This document shows positions 17,437 to 26,678 of a DNA stretch of 64,000 nt, one piece after another. Both the position numbers and the translations under genes were made by a program. Within the stretch, counting starts at the first letter, position 1, and every line of letters starts with the position of its first letter. The DNA lies in NCBI GenBank assembly GCA_900143615.1, contig FREU01000004.1:310001-374000 (forward strand). The letters run 5' to 3'. This stretch comes from Rhodobacteraceae bacterium Alg231-30 (lineage in GTDB: Bacteria > Pseudomonadota > Alphaproteobacteria > Rhodobacterales > Rhodobacteraceae). A model generated the notes under the pieces. It saw only the letters and a list, made by a program, of their open reading frames with translations, was not told where the DNA came from and searched no databases.

Positions 17437-18777
17437 TCAGCTCTCCGCGCCGGCCATCAATACCTGCAATGCCATCCCGATCACCGGTGGAGACGGCTCG
17501 CTCAACACCACAATATCACCCTGCTCCAACCCGTCGCGCACCAAAATGCTCTGCCCCATGGCTGGCCCTTTGGTGATCTCGCGCTTGGACAATCGCTGCT
17601 CGGCATCAGCCAAATACACAAATGACGTGCCATCGTCGTTGTAGCGAACCGCCGTGCGCGGGATGGTGATCCACCCGTCCACCGGTGGGGTTTCAAACAC
17701 CACTGACACATAGGCGCCCACATCCAAACGCGGACGGTTTAGCATCGGCATCCCAATCAGTGGATCGTCAACCCGCACGGCGATGCCCATAGTCGCGGTG
17801 TCCGTGTCCAAAGTTCCGCGCACACGTACCAAGTCTGCGGGCCAAACCGCATCCAGATCCCCCAGAGAAAACCGGACCTCGGCAGTGACACCTGCGTTTT
17901 TCAACATCGAGATCACAGCCGATGTGTCGACGCCGCCTTCAGGAAATTCTATTTCCGGCCGGACAGCTAACAAAACCGGGAAAAACGAACTCGGTTGCAG
18001 CTCGACCATCACTTCAACCGCCGATGTATCCTCAAGAGACAATAGCTCGCTGCCCACACTTATGGACTGACCCACTTCCGCATTTACCGTCGCCACGCGC
18101 GCTCTGAATGGCGCGGTTATCACAGCTTTCTCAATTGAGCGCTCAGCTTCGCGCAACTCGGCTTCGCGCACTGCACGCGTGGCCTTCAAAGAATCTGTTT
18201 GGGCCGGATAAAGAGCCATCGCGTTTTGCAGATTCAACACTGCATTTTGCTGCGCCAAAAGTGTCTTTTGCGTGGTGTCCAACGTGGCCTGCGTTGCGGC
18301 CCCGCGCTCTACAAGCTCTGAAATCCGGTCAAATTCCGCTTGTGCCACTTCCAGGGTGCGTTGTTCCAAAAGCAGCGAGCGTTGGGTGTTTTCGCTCTGG
18401 CGCGCGATTTCACGGATCTGCGCCTCAACCGCTGCGATATTGGCCTGCGCCTTCTGTCGCGCCAACTCGTAATCAGTCACATCAATTTTGAACAGCACAT
18501 CGCCTTGCTCAACGATACTACCCTCCGCCAGCGCCCCCGGAATCTCTTCGATTCGGGCTGCCACCTCAGACACCGCCAACCAATCCCGCACCGTTTGAAC
18601 CCGCCCAAAGCCGGTCGCTGTGGCACGCACAGGCTCGATTTCAATCTCCATGGCGCGCACGGTCAGTTGCGTTTCTTCCTGCCGCGTGACGTCTTCGGGG
18701 CGCTCGCGGGTCATCCAGTTAAAACCCAACATGGCGATCACAATGGGTGGCAGAATGAGAAGGGGGCGCAGGTTCAT
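17437..18777 (-). CDS. RND pump periplasmic adaptor (HlyD/MFP family)
   Basis: A 446-residue adaptor anchored by an N-terminal signal/TM (LLILPPIVIAMLGF, 6-20). A lipoyl half-motif follows (AARIEEIPGALAEGSIVEQGDVLFKID), then a long helical hairpin (about 110-215, rich in Gln/Glu/Ala heptads), the second lipoyl half (ITAPFRARVATVNAEVGQSISVG) and beta-barrel domains. The ATG at 18777 is chosen over a GTG two codons upstream. The permease start lies one base after this stop. The 237 bases upstream contain no recognisable regulator gene or clear operator. Confidence 0.9.
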   Translation of the reverse strand: MNLRPLLILPPIVIAMLGFNWMTRERPEDVTRQEETQLTVRAMEIEIEPVRATATGFGRVQTVRDWLAVSEVAARIEEIPGALAEGSIVEQGDVLFKIDVTDYELARQKAQANIAAVEAQIREIARQSENTQRSLLLEQRTLEVAQAEFDRISELVERGAATQATLDTTQKTLLAQQNAVLNLQNAMALYPAQTDSLKATRAVREAELREAERSIEKAVITAPFRARVATVNAEVGQSISVGSELLSLEDTSAVEVMVELQPSSFFPVLLAVRPEIEFPEGGVDTSAVISMLKNAGVTAEVRFSLGDLDAVWPADLVRVRGTLDTDTATMGIAVRVDDPLIGMPMLNRPRLDVGAYVSVVFETPPVDGWITIPRTAVRYNDDGTSFVYLADAEQRLSKREITKGPAMGQSILVRDGLEQGDIVVLSEPSPPVIGMALQVLMAGAES

Positions 18778-19014
18778 AGTCACTCACCAACTTTGTTAGT
18801 TAAATCAAGAAAATCAGCCCCCACAAGGCCAACTTCCAGCACTCTTCAACGACCAACTTTTACACCTGCAAAGACGTGAAATCTGGGCAATCATTCACTT
18901 CAGGATCATGTGGCAAAATCGTTTAGTCAATGCAACATTTGAGGCAGGCATCCAGAATTACATGCTCACCTACCTGTGTCTACACCACCTGTACGTAGCT
19001 TTGTTCGAAATCAT

Positions 19015-20691
19015 TTAGGCGCATAAATCACCATCCAAGCCTGTGCCATCCGGTGAGACGTCAGCGCCACTTTTCGCTGCCGAGGGATCCTCCATCAGCG
19101 ACTTGATCACGCCCCATGCCATCATCACCACCAAGACCGAGATCGGCAGTGCAGCGGCGATGGCGGCGGTTTGTAGCGCGGCCAACCCTCCGGCAAACAA
19201 CAGCACAGCCGCCACCAATCCCTGCGCGGCCCCCCAGATAACGCGGTGACGTTTGGGGGGATGCGGATTGCCCATTGATAGGATTGTGGTCACCACCAAC
19301 GTGCCTGAATCCGAGCTGGTGATGAACCATGTCGCAAGCAAGAGTGTGGTCAGCGCCGACACCAGCCAAGCCATTGTGCCACCATGGGTCAACAGCTCGA
19401 TTGTCCCGAACAAAGTGCCACCAAGGTTCCAGTTGTTGACCATGTCAATCAACCCCGCCGTGCCGACGCCTCCCACCGCATTCATTTCCAAAAACAGCGC
19501 ATTGCCGCCAAATATGGTGATCCAGACAAAGGCCATCGTGGTCGGCACCAGCATCGCGCCAAACATATACTCACGAATGGTACGCCCTTTGGAAATACGG
19601 GCGAAAAACATACCCACAAACGGCGCCCAACTGAGCCACCAGCCCCAATAAAACATAGTCCAGCCGCCCTGCCAGGCAACATCGCCTGGGGCTGAGGCCG
19701 TCCAAAACCCCATCGACAGAAATTGCGTAAGATAGTCGCCTGTGGCGGTGAGGAAGAACCCCATCAACCACTGACTTGGACCCGCTATGAAGAAAAACAC
19801 GATCAAGGCAGCGGTTAGCAATATATTCCATTCCGACAGCAGCTTAATGCCCCGCCCAATACCGGATACGGCGGTCAATGTGGCAACAATCGAAATCACA
19901 ACCACCAAGACCACCTGCGTGCCAACACCGGGATCGACACCAAACAACACGTTCATGCCCTGCGCCATTTGGGTTGCGCCCAACCCCATCGAGGTTGCAA
20001 TCCCAAAGATCGTTCCAAACACCGCCAACAGATCCACCGCATGACCAGCGGGGCCGTAAATCCTGTCCCCTAAAATCGGATAAAGTGCCGAGCGAAACGT
20101 CAGAGGCAGCTTTTTGCGAAAGGCAAAATACCCCAACGCCAATCCCGTCAGCGTATAAACTGCCCAGCCATGCAGCCCCCAATGAAAATTAGTCACCCGC
20201 ACCGCATCCACCGCGCGTTGCATATCCATGTCGTGATGTCCCGCCGCATCAGCAAACGGATTGTTGGGATAGCCCCATCCCGCCGAATTATCGAAATAAA
20301 ACAGCGGCTCAGCCACGCCAAAGAACATAATACCAATCGACACCGACGCCGAAAACAACATCGCATACCACGAAAACCGGCTGAATTCGGGCTTAGCGTC
20401 ATCATCCCCCAATCGCACCGATCCAAAGCGGCTGAACATAAGATAGAGACTGGCAAAGAGGATTATGATGATCGAGCTGATGTAATACCAACTCAACGCA
20501 CCTTCGACCCACGCACGAATGCCCCCATATAGAGCCCCCGCATATTCCAAATTCAGGATTGTGAAGACCACAAAAGCCGCCACCATCGCTTTTGAGGCGA
20601 TGCTCATCCCGCTGTGCAGGCCTTTAAATGGCCCTTGGCCCGCAACCGATAGGGTTGCGGTCGATCTGGGGGTTTTGCGTGTCACGGTCAC
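19015..20691 (-). CDS. BCCT-family betaine/carnitine/choline-type transporter
   Basis: A 558-residue secondary transporter with about twelve transmembrane segments. Seen: MFFGVAEPLFYF near 115-125, and the diagnostic tryptophan-rich stretch FYWGWWLSWAPFVGMFFARISKGRTIREY near 340-370. This family moves compounds with a quaternary or fully substituted nitrogen. A GTG start at 20691 is used because AGGAGA lies four bases before it and no ATG is well placed. It is the last gene of the catabolic operon below, so the substrate is probably the compound that the operon breaks down, rather than an osmolyte. Confidence 0.9.
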   Translation of the reverse strand: MTVTRKTPRSTATLSVAGQGPFKGLHSGMSIASKAMVAAFVVFTILNLEYAGALYGGIRAWVEGALSWYYISSIIIILFASLYLMFSRFGSVRLGDDDAKPEFSRFSWYAMLFSASVSIGIMFFGVAEPLFYFDNSAGWGYPNNPFADAAGHHDMDMQRAVDAVRVTNFHWGLHGWAVYTLTGLALGYFAFRKKLPLTFRSALYPILGDRIYGPAGHAVDLLAVFGTIFGIATSMGLGATQMAQGMNVLFGVDPGVGTQVVLVVVISIVATLTAVSGIGRGIKLLSEWNILLTAALIVFFFIAGPSQWLMGFFLTATGDYLTQFLSMGFWTASAPGDVAWQGGWTMFYWGWWLSWAPFVGMFFARISKGRTIREYMFGAMLVPTTMAFVWITIFGGNALFLEMNAVGGVGTAGLIDMVNNWNLGGTLFGTIELLTHGGTMAWLVSALTTLLLATWFITSSDSGTLVVTTILSMGNPHPPKRHRVIWGAAQGLVAAVLLFAGGLAALQTAAIAAALPISVLVVMMAWGVIKSLMEDPSAAKSGADVSPDGTGLDGDLCA

Positions 20692-20749
20692 AAGTCTCCT
20701 GCGGAGTTGCGGATCGCAACAAACTCAGAGCCTTAGAGCAGAAGACGTG

Positions 20750-22216
20750 TCAGCGCATCACAAATGGGTCGGGAATGGGTGTATCGGCGGTTCGCAGCCA
20801 CACGGCCTTGACCTTGGTGTAATCCAGCGCCGCCTCAATCCCGCCTTCGCGCCCGTGTCCTGACAAACCATGGCCGCCAAACGGCGCAATCGGGCTGACC
20901 GCGCGATAGGTGTTCACCCAGACGATGCCGGCCCGAATGGCGCGGATCATCCGATGCGCCCGCGTCAGGTTTTGCGTGAACACGCCGGACGCCAGACCAA
21001 ACTCGGTATCATTGGCAATCGCAACTGCTTCCGCCTCGGTCTCAAAGCTGACCACAGACAACACTGGCCCAAAGAACTCGTGGGAAAGACATTCAGCATC
21101 CTGCGCCCCATCGCAATCCAGAATGGTCGGTGGGAAATAAAATCCCTCCCGATCCAACGCCTGCCCACCAGTCACAAGCTTGGCCCCTTGCGCAACCGAA
21201 CGCTCTATCACCGCAACTGCCGTGTCACGCTGCCGTTTGGTGCATAGCGGCCCAACTTCGGTGGCCATATCATCAGGCTCCCCGATGACCACCGCCTCCG
21301 CCTTCTCTTTCAGCCGTGCCAAAAACGCGTCCTTGATCTTGGCATGCACCACAAGGCGCGAGCCGGACACACAGCTTTGGCCTGTGGCGGCAAACACACC
21401 GGACACCTGCGCGTTCACAGCACTTTCCAGATCCGCATCGTCAAACACGATGAACGGCGATTTGCCCCCCAACTCCAACGATGTGGACGCCAGATTTTCT
21501 GCCGAATTGCGCAAAATATGGCGCGCAGTTTCAGGCCCGCCGGTAAAGGCCACATGCGCCACCTTGGCATGGCTGCTCAGCGCCGCGCCCACCTCGGCCC
21601 CGCCAGTCAGCACATTCAGAACCCCCTTGGGAAAGCCCGCCTGATCAAAAATGCGCGCAAATTCCAAAAGCGGCGCAGGTCCTTCTTCGCTGGCTTTCAA
21701 CACCACGGTGCAGCCGGCCGCCAAAGCAGGCCCGATCTTCACAGCCGACAGAAACAGCTGCGAATTCCACGGGACCACAGCGGCCACCACACCAATCGGC
21801 TCGCGCCGCAGCCAGACTTCCATATCCGGCTTATCAATCGGCAGATGCGCGCCCTCGATCTTGTCTGCCAGCCCTGCGTAATAGCGATAATACTCCGCGA
21901 CATAGGCAATCTGCGCGCTGGTTTCGCGAATGATCTTGCCGGTGTCGCGTGTTTCCAGCTCCGCCAACCGTGGCGCATTTTCAGCAATCAAATCCGCCAG
22001 CCGAAGCAACAGCTTGCCGCGCGCAGTCGCTGTCATCAACGCCCACTCGGGCGACAGAAACGCCCGATCCGCAGCGTCTACAGCGCGATCAACATCCGCC
22101 ACCGAGGCCGCAGGCATCTCTGCCCATGCTGACCCAGTGGCCGGATCAAGGCTGTCAAACCGGCTGGCTCCGTCATCAAAGGCGCCGTCGATATACTGCT
22201 GAAAATTTTGCATCAT
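20750..22216 (-). CDS. NAD(P)-dependent aldehyde dehydrogenase
   Basis: A 488-residue class of the ALDH superfamily. Catalytic cysteine C282 lies in GQSCVSGSR and the general base E248 in STSLELGGKSP. The Rossmann region includes VVPWNSQL and TGGAEVGAAL. It oxidises an aldehyde to an acid in the cytoplasm. It lies between a BCCT transporter gene and LLM monooxygenase genes, and so likely oxidises an aldehyde or lactol made by the ring-opening monooxygenase. The closest functional parallel is TgnC of trigonelline breakdown, but ALDH substrate cannot be read from motifs. Confidence 0.88.
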   Translation of the reverse strand: MMQNFQQYIDGAFDDGASRFDSLDPATGSAWAEMPAASVADVDRAVDAADRAFLSPEWALMTATARGKLLLRLADLIAENAPRLAELETRDTGKIIRETSAQIAYVAEYYRYYAGLADKIEGAHLPIDKPDMEVWLRREPIGVVAAVVPWNSQLFLSAVKIGPALAAGCTVVLKASEEGPAPLLEFARIFDQAGFPKGVLNVLTGGAEVGAALSSHAKVAHVAFTGGPETARHILRNSAENLASTSLELGGKSPFIVFDDADLESAVNAQVSGVFAATGQSCVSGSRLVVHAKIKDAFLARLKEKAEAVVIGEPDDMATEVGPLCTKRQRDTAVAVIERSVAQGAKLVTGGQALDREGFYFPPTILDCDGAQDAECLSHEFFGPVLSVVSFETEAEAVAIANDTEFGLASGVFTQNLTRAHRMIRAIRAGIVWVNTYRAVSPIAPFGGHGLSGHGREGGIEAALDYTKVKAVWLRTADTPIPDPFVMR

Positions 22217-22234
22217 AATTTCCTTGACTGCCTC

Positions 22235-23272
22235 TTAGGCGAAGGCTGGCATAACCTCGTTGATAAACCGCTCAAGCGAAGCTTTCTTGCGCTCAAACGG
22301 CATCGAACTGTCGATCCAGAACGAATATTCATCATAGCCCAGTGTCTCATAAACCTTGAGCCGTTCAATCACTTTGTCCGGCGTGCCGATCACCAGATCG
22401 CGCTCCATGCCTTCGGGCGAATACATCGGGTGGGCCGCGATTTCTTCTTCGCTCAACGTCGCGATCTGCCCCTGATTGACGTCGCGCTTGTTCATGAACC
22501 ACGCGCCGAAATAGCAATAGAACTGGTTCAGCTCGACAGCCCCCTGTTTCGCATCCGCCTCACTGTCCGCCACATAGGTATGCAGCAGCAACATGATCTT
22601 GGGGCGCGGTTGCTCCGGGTATTTCGCACAGGCATCGTTGAACTTGCCCATCAAGTCGGCAATTTCACCCTCGCCATTCCACAGTGGCGTTACCTGTACG
22701 TTGCAGCCCTGCTCCACCGCAAACTCGTGGCTGCTGGGATCACGCGCCGCAATCCACATCGGCGGGCCGCCCGCCTGAATGGGCTGCGGAGACGATGTGG
22801 TTTTGGGGAACTGATGGAATTCGCCCTCATGGGCATAATCGCCTCTCCACAATTCCTTGACCGCGGGCACCAACTCACGCATGCGCTGCCCTGCTTCCCA
22901 GGCATCCATGCCCGGCATCAACCGCTCATACTCATAGGAATAGGCGCCGCGCGCGATGCCGATATCCAACCGCCCGTCGGTGATGATATCCGTCATCGCC
23001 GCCTCGCCTGCCAAGCGGATTGGATGCCAGAACGGCGCAATCACCGTGCCCGTCCCCAGACGCACATTTTTCGTCTGGCGCGCCACATCCACAAGGCTGA
23101 TGAACGGGTTTGGCGCAATGGTGAAATTCATCCCGTGATGTTCACCCGTCCAAACTGCATGCATCCCGCCTTCATCGGCGATTTTGCACAGCGCGATGAA
23201 CTCCTCGTACATCTGCTTCTGATCCTGATCTGCGGAAATGCGCTCCATATGCGCAAAAAGCGAGAACTTCAT
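22235..23272 (-). CDS. LLM-class flavin-dependent monooxygenase (oxygenase component)
   Basis: A 345-residue luciferase-like TIM barrel using reduced FMN and oxygen. Typical parts: EFIALCKIADEGGMHAVWTGEHHG (23-47), NVRLGTGTVIAPFWHPIRLAGEAAMTDIITDGRLDIGIARG, and the C-terminal IGTPDKVIERLKVYE. It lacks its own flavin reductase domain; that partner is the adjacent gene, making a two-component system. In the tgn pathway such an enzyme opens the pyridinium ring of trigonelline. The position of this gene between an ALDH, a reductase and a hydrolase fits this. Start chosen for family N-terminus. Confidence 0.85.
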   Translation of the reverse strand: MKFSLFAHMERISADQDQKQMYEEFIALCKIADEGGMHAVWTGEHHGMNFTIAPNPFISLVDVARQTKNVRLGTGTVIAPFWHPIRLAGEAAMTDIITDGRLDIGIARGAYSYEYERLMPGMDAWEAGQRMRELVPAVKELWRGDYAHEGEFHQFPKTTSSPQPIQAGGPPMWIAARDPSSHEFAVEQGCNVQVTPLWNGEGEIADLMGKFNDACAKYPEQPRPKIMLLLHTYVADSEADAKQGAVELNQFYCYFGAWFMNKRDVNQGQIATLSEEEIAAHPMYSPEGMERDLVIGTPDKVIERLKVYETLGYDEYSFWIDSSMPFERKKASLERFINEVMPAFA

Positions 23273-23275
23273 GCC

Positions 23276-24193
23276 TCAACTCCCTGATGTCATCGGGCGC
23301 ACCTGTCCCGCGACGTGGTTGCCGTAATAAACTCCGAAATTGCCCATCCGGCTTTCTTCTGCGAACCGCTCTAACATCGTGCAGACAGCAGGGTCTGTGA
23401 TGTCCATCAAGGTTGTCGCATTCAGCTCGGTAAACGCACCATAGGTGGCGCTCTCCCCGCTGGCTTGGCACAAAAACGAAATATGATGCGTGTCGCGCGC
23501 GTCATCCTGGTAAACGGAATAGACAAATCCGGGCTCTGCCGTAACGCCGCTCTGCGCGATCAACCGCGTCAGTGCCGCGCTGGCGCCATCTTTGGACACT
23601 TTGGCCTCGGGCAGGCGCAACCCGCCGCCACCATCGTCCACAAGCAACACCTTGCCCTGATGTTCGATCAAGGCTGAGACTGTCAGATTGGCGCTATTGC
23701 TCAGGGCTTCTGCCTCAGCCGCCGGCGTCACATAGGCCCCACGCGCATATCCCAACCCCGGATGGGTGAAGTTTTCAAAGGCTTCCACCTTGCCGATCAG
23801 GATCAAGTGATCCCCCGCCGGCACAGTCTTGTGCATCGAACAATCAAACCACGCCGAGACCCCGTCAAACACCGGCGATCCATGCGGCCCCGCGCGCCAG
23901 TTTACTGCCGCAAACCGATCCTCCACAGGCCGCGCAAAGGTGTTGGAAACATCCTTTTGGTTTTCCGCCAGCACATTCACTGCAAACCCCTTGGCCTGCG
24001 CCAGCGCATCATAATTGCTGGAGCCATTGGCCAGACAGACCAAGACCAGCGGCGGATCAAGCGACACCGACGTAAACGAATTCGCGGTAAACCCGATTGG
24101 CGCGCCGTCCTCATCCTGTGCAGTCACAACCGTCACTCCGGTCATGAAGGCGCCAAAGGCATTGCGCAATTCGCGTGGATCAATCTCACTCAT
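23276..24193 (-). CDS. Flavin reductase fused to a Nudix-like C-terminal domain
   Basis: A 305-residue two-domain protein. Residues 1-160 are a DIM6/NTAB-type flavin reductase (LRNAFGAFMTGVTVVTA, FTANSFTSVSLDPPLVLVCL), which supplies reduced flavin to the neighbouring LLM oxygenase. Residues about 165-300 resemble a Nudix fold (LIEHQGKVLLVDDGGGGLRLPEA), but the catalytic GX5EX7REUXEE helix is not conserved (SKDGASAALTRLIAQSGV), so it is probably non-catalytic and sensory or structural. The stop of the hydrolase gene upstream overlaps this start (ATGA). Confidence 0.8.
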   Translation of the reverse strand: MSEIDPRELRNAFGAFMTGVTVVTAQDEDGAPIGFTANSFTSVSLDPPLVLVCLANGSSNYDALAQAKGFAVNVLAENQKDVSNTFARPVEDRFAAVNWRAGPHGSPVFDGVSAWFDCSMHKTVPAGDHLILIGKVEAFENFTHPGLGYARGAYVTPAAEAEALSNSANLTVSALIEHQGKVLLVDDGGGGLRLPEAKVSKDGASAALTRLIAQSGVTAEPGFVYSVYQDDARDTHHISFLCQASGESATYGAFTELNATTLMDITDPAVCTMLERFAEESRMGNFGVYYGNHVAGQVRPMTSGS

Positions 24194-24999
24194 GCCGACA
24201 CTCCCTCTGCTGTGCTGTGCAACCAGTTTAGCAGGATTTGCGAGACCACCTCAGGCGCGGTCAGGTTGATCATGTGGCGATGATCTTCAATCACCACCGC
24301 TTGCCCCAAAGGAGCGGCCTCCGCCATGGCTTGCGACATGGCAGGTGTGGAATTCAAATCGCCATCTCCGGTGAGGGCCAACAACGGGCAGCGAATGTCG
24401 CCAAAGCGGTCCGCATAGGTGGCATCGCCCCGCGCAAACGCGCCATAGGCTGTGGCGTAGCCCCGCAAATCCACAGCCTGCAACCAACCGGCCACATCGG
24501 CCCGCGCCGCCTGCTCGGCTGCACTATCACCAAACCAGCGCGCCAGCGGAGTTTCCAGATCCACCGACCCCGCGCCGATCTCTGCAGCGCGCAACTCAAC
24601 GGCGGCGCGCGCGTCTTCGGTCCGGCGATACACACCGTTCAGCAACGCCACCCGCGCCAACATCTCGGAATGCCCCACGGCATATCCGGCAGCGATCAAC
24701 GCCCCCATCGAATGCCCCACAAGGCTCACATCCCGCAGCTCCAAAGCCACAAGCGCCGCCTGCAGCCAATCTACATAATCTTCAAGCGTCGCCCCTTTGG
24801 GCAAAGCAGACGAGCCACCATGCCCCGGCATATCCAACGCGATCACCTTATGTGTCGCCGACAAAGCCGCCAACTGCGGCCCCCACGCCGCAGATTGCAG
24901 ACCCACCCCATGGATCAACACCACCGGCGCACCCGCACCTGCATGGCGATAGGCCAGCGTGCCGTAAGGCTCAGACAGCTGCAGGGTTGTCAACGTCAT
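24190..24999 (-). CDS. Alpha/beta-fold hydrolase
   Basis: A 269-residue hydrolase. The nucleophile is S97 in GHSMGA. HGVGLQSAAW (oxyanion strand, 30-39) and DMPGHGGSS (56-64) are the usual loops. The catalytic Asp/His are probably in LLALTGDGDLNST and IEDHRHMINL. It would cleave an ester, amide or C-C bond of the ring-opened product; TgnD of trigonelline breakdown is of this fold. It starts 29 bases inside the preceding DUF1185 gene and overlaps the flavin reductase start by four bases. Confidence 0.85.
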   Translation of the reverse strand: MTLTTLQLSEPYGTLAYRHAGAGAPVVLIHGVGLQSAAWGPQLAALSATHKVIALDMPGHGGSSALPKGATLEDYVDWLQAALVALELRDVSLVGHSMGALIAAGYAVGHSEMLARVALLNGVYRRTEDARAAVELRAAEIGAGSVDLETPLARWFGDSAAEQAARADVAGWLQAVDLRGYATAYGAFARGDATYADRFGDIRCPLLALTGDGDLNSTPAMSQAMAEAAPLGQAVVIEDHRHMINLTAPEVVSQILLNWLHSTAEGVSA

Positions 25000-25573
25000 G
25001 GCCCAATTCCTTCAGATCCTGATAACGATCGCCAATACGATGATGCGGCCGCCCGCCAATCGACGCGCCCAGCGCGATCACGATCTCATCCGGCCCCGGC
25101 GCATCCGCCACTTGCAACTGAATGGTCAGGTAATGACTGCGCCGCCCGCCATCGTTTTTATCCATCAAAGGGATCTGCAACGGCGCATTCGCCGGCCCGC
25201 GCGTGTTGGTGAACGCCAGATAGGATTTTGCCCCCACGGCCTCGCGATAATGGTTTCCAAACCGCAACGTGTGGATCAGAGCCGATCCATGCTCCACCTC
25301 ACCGTTCACGCCAACAATGGCTGACTTTCCATAGCCTTCAACATTGTCGCCACCACCGGCGGCCTCCAAAATCATGCGGGTCAACAACGCGCCCAAAGGC
25401 GAGGCACAATCATGGATTTCAGGACGCAGGTCTTCGACAAATCCACGCCCCGCCCAGGGGTTTTTGATCACCGCCACCGCCGCAATCATTTTCAAAGGCT
25501 GGGCCGCAGCTTTACCCCCTTCAATCAGGGTCTCTTCAACATGCAGCAGGGTTTTGCGGATTTCGGCAGGCAT
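24971..25573 (-). CDS. DUF1185 (amino acid synthesis family) protein
   Basis: A 200-residue protein of the DUF1185 family: VVAVIKNPWAGRGFVEDLRPEIHD-type stretch near 30-55, GGGDNVEGYGKSAIVGVNGE, RFGNHYREAVGAKSYLAFTNTRG, and SIGGRPHHRIGDRYQDLKE. The fold is known; the function is not well established, although the family often lies in amine and pyrimidine catabolic operons. The ATG at 25573 is chosen. It is the first gene of the minus-strand operon, behind the palindrome at 25608. Confidence 0.8.
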   Translation of the reverse strand: MPAEIRKTLLHVEETLIEGGKAAAQPLKMIAAVAVIKNPWAGRGFVEDLRPEIHDCASPLGALLTRMILEAAGGGDNVEGYGKSAIVGVNGEVEHGSALIHTLRFGNHYREAVGAKSYLAFTNTRGPANAPLQIPLMDKNDGGRRSHYLTIQLQVADAPGPDEIVIALGASIGGRPHHRIGDRYQDLKELGHDVDNPAAV

Positions 25574-25607
25574 AGGACATCTCTCATCTGAGTCGTTTTT
25601 CTGTACG

Positions 25608-25627
25608 ATGGTATACCAACATACCAT
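25608..25627. promoter_or_regulatory. Palindromic GntR operator in the divergent promoter
   Basis: ATGGTAT-ACCAAC-ATACCAT has two perfect 7-bp arms (25608-25614 and 25621-25627). The inner TGGTATACCA is itself palindromic. TGGTATACCA-like sites are typical of FadR/VanR-type GntR regulators. It lies between the DUF1185 start (25573, minus) and the GntR start (25677, plus), the right place to control both. Confidence 0.65.
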
Positions 25628-25676
25628 ATGTCAATCATACTTGCGCACCTGTCTCCGGACGGCTATCAACATTTCC

Positions 25677-26363
25677 ATGAGCACATCCCGTCTTTCCAAG
25701 ATCGAACAACCCCCAATGACCCTGCGCGATATGGTGCAGGAACGCATGCGCGACGCCATTATCGAAGGCCATTTTCAACCCGGCGAACGTCTGGTGGAAC
25801 GCCCGCTCTGTGATCAGCTTGGCGTTAGCCGCACCGTGGTGCGCGAAACCATCCGCTATCTCGAAGCCGAGGGTCTGGTGGAAATCCTGCCCGGTCATGG
25901 CCCGATCGTGGCGCGTATGGACTGGGACAATGCGCGGCAAATCTATGACATCCGCCGCATGCTGGAAACGGCTGCCGCGCGCGACTGTGCCAACAACATC
26001 ACCGACGCGCGTGCCAAAAAGCTCATTGCGGCGCTTGGCCGCCTCAAACGCACGTCTTCCGGCGCAGCCCCGGGCGCAATGTTTCGCGCAACCTCGGATT
26101 TTTACGATGAAATCTTCCAAGGTGCGGGGCATCACGTCGCATGGGAAGTGGTGCAACGTCTCAATGGCCGCATCAGCCGTCTGCGTATGATGACCCTCTC
26201 TTCTACGGAACGCGACCGTCCCGGCCCCGAACATATGCAAGCCATTTGCGATGCGATTGTTTCAGGCGATGGCGAGGCCGCCGCTGCCGCCGTCAACCAA
26301 CACCTGCAGGACACAGCCCGCATCGCCGAGCGGCTGCTGGCTCAGGATCAAAACGGGGAATAG
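25677..26363 (+). CDS. GntR-family (FCD) transcriptional regulator
   Basis: A 228-residue regulator with a winged-helix domain at about 15-85 (MVQERMRDAIIEGHFQPGERLVERPLCDQLGVSRTVVRETIRYLEAEGLVE) and an all-helical FCD ligand domain (YDIRRMLETAAARDCANN; a metal-ligand histidine cluster is weak, with HH and NQH). The family senses small acids or amines. It is divergent from the BCCT/LLM operon across the palindrome at 25608 and first in a three-gene plus-strand unit. It is the likely repressor or activator of both. Confidence 0.88.
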   Translation: MSTSRLSKIEQPPMTLRDMVQERMRDAIIEGHFQPGERLVERPLCDQLGVSRTVVRETIRYLEAEGLVEILPGHGPIVARMDWDNARQIYDIRRMLETAAARDCANNITDARAKKLIAALGRLKRTSSGAAPGAMFRATSDFYDEIFQGAGHHVAWEVVQRLNGRISRLRMMTLSSTERDRPGPEHMQAICDAIVSGDGEAAAAAVNQHLQDTARIAERLLAQDQNGE

Positions 26364-26365
26364 CC

Positions 26366-26653
26366 ATGCCCAAAGCCTATTGGATCGCAAATGTCACCGT
26401 TACCGACCCCGAGGCCTATCAAGGCTATCAGGCCATCGCACCCGAGGCCTTTGCCGAATTTGGCGCGCGCTTCTTGGCGCGCGGCGAGGCGCAAACGCTG
26501 GAAGGTCGCGACTGGCAACGCCGCGTGGTGATCGAATTTGACAACGTGGCACAAGCTCAAGCCTGCTACGACTCCGCCACCTACCGCGCCGCACGCGCCC
26601 GTCGCGCCAATGCGTGCGAAGCGGACATCGCCATTATCGAGGGGCTTGCATGA
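26366..26653 (+). CDS. DUF1330 protein
   Basis: A 95-residue ferredoxin-like (dimeric alpha/beta barrel) protein. It opens KAYWIANVTVTDPEAYQGY and continues EFGARFLARGEAQTLEG and RRVVIEFDNVAQAQACYDSATYRAARARR, all DUF1330 signatures. The family is often found in catabolic operons; no reaction is proven. It begins two bases after the GntR stop, so it is cotranscribed. Confidence 0.85.
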   Translation: MPKAYWIANVTVTDPEAYQGYQAIAPEAFAEFGARFLARGEAQTLEGRDWQRRVVIEFDNVAQAQACYDSATYRAARARRANACEADIAIIEGLA

Positions 26654-26678
26654 ACCGCGCCCCTCAGAAGGTGTCGCC

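Noticed and set aside
20641-20661. Inverted repeat CCGCAACC/GGTTGCGG region near the BCCT start
   Set aside because: It lies inside the coding region and is explained by codon choice; no regulatory meaning can be supported.
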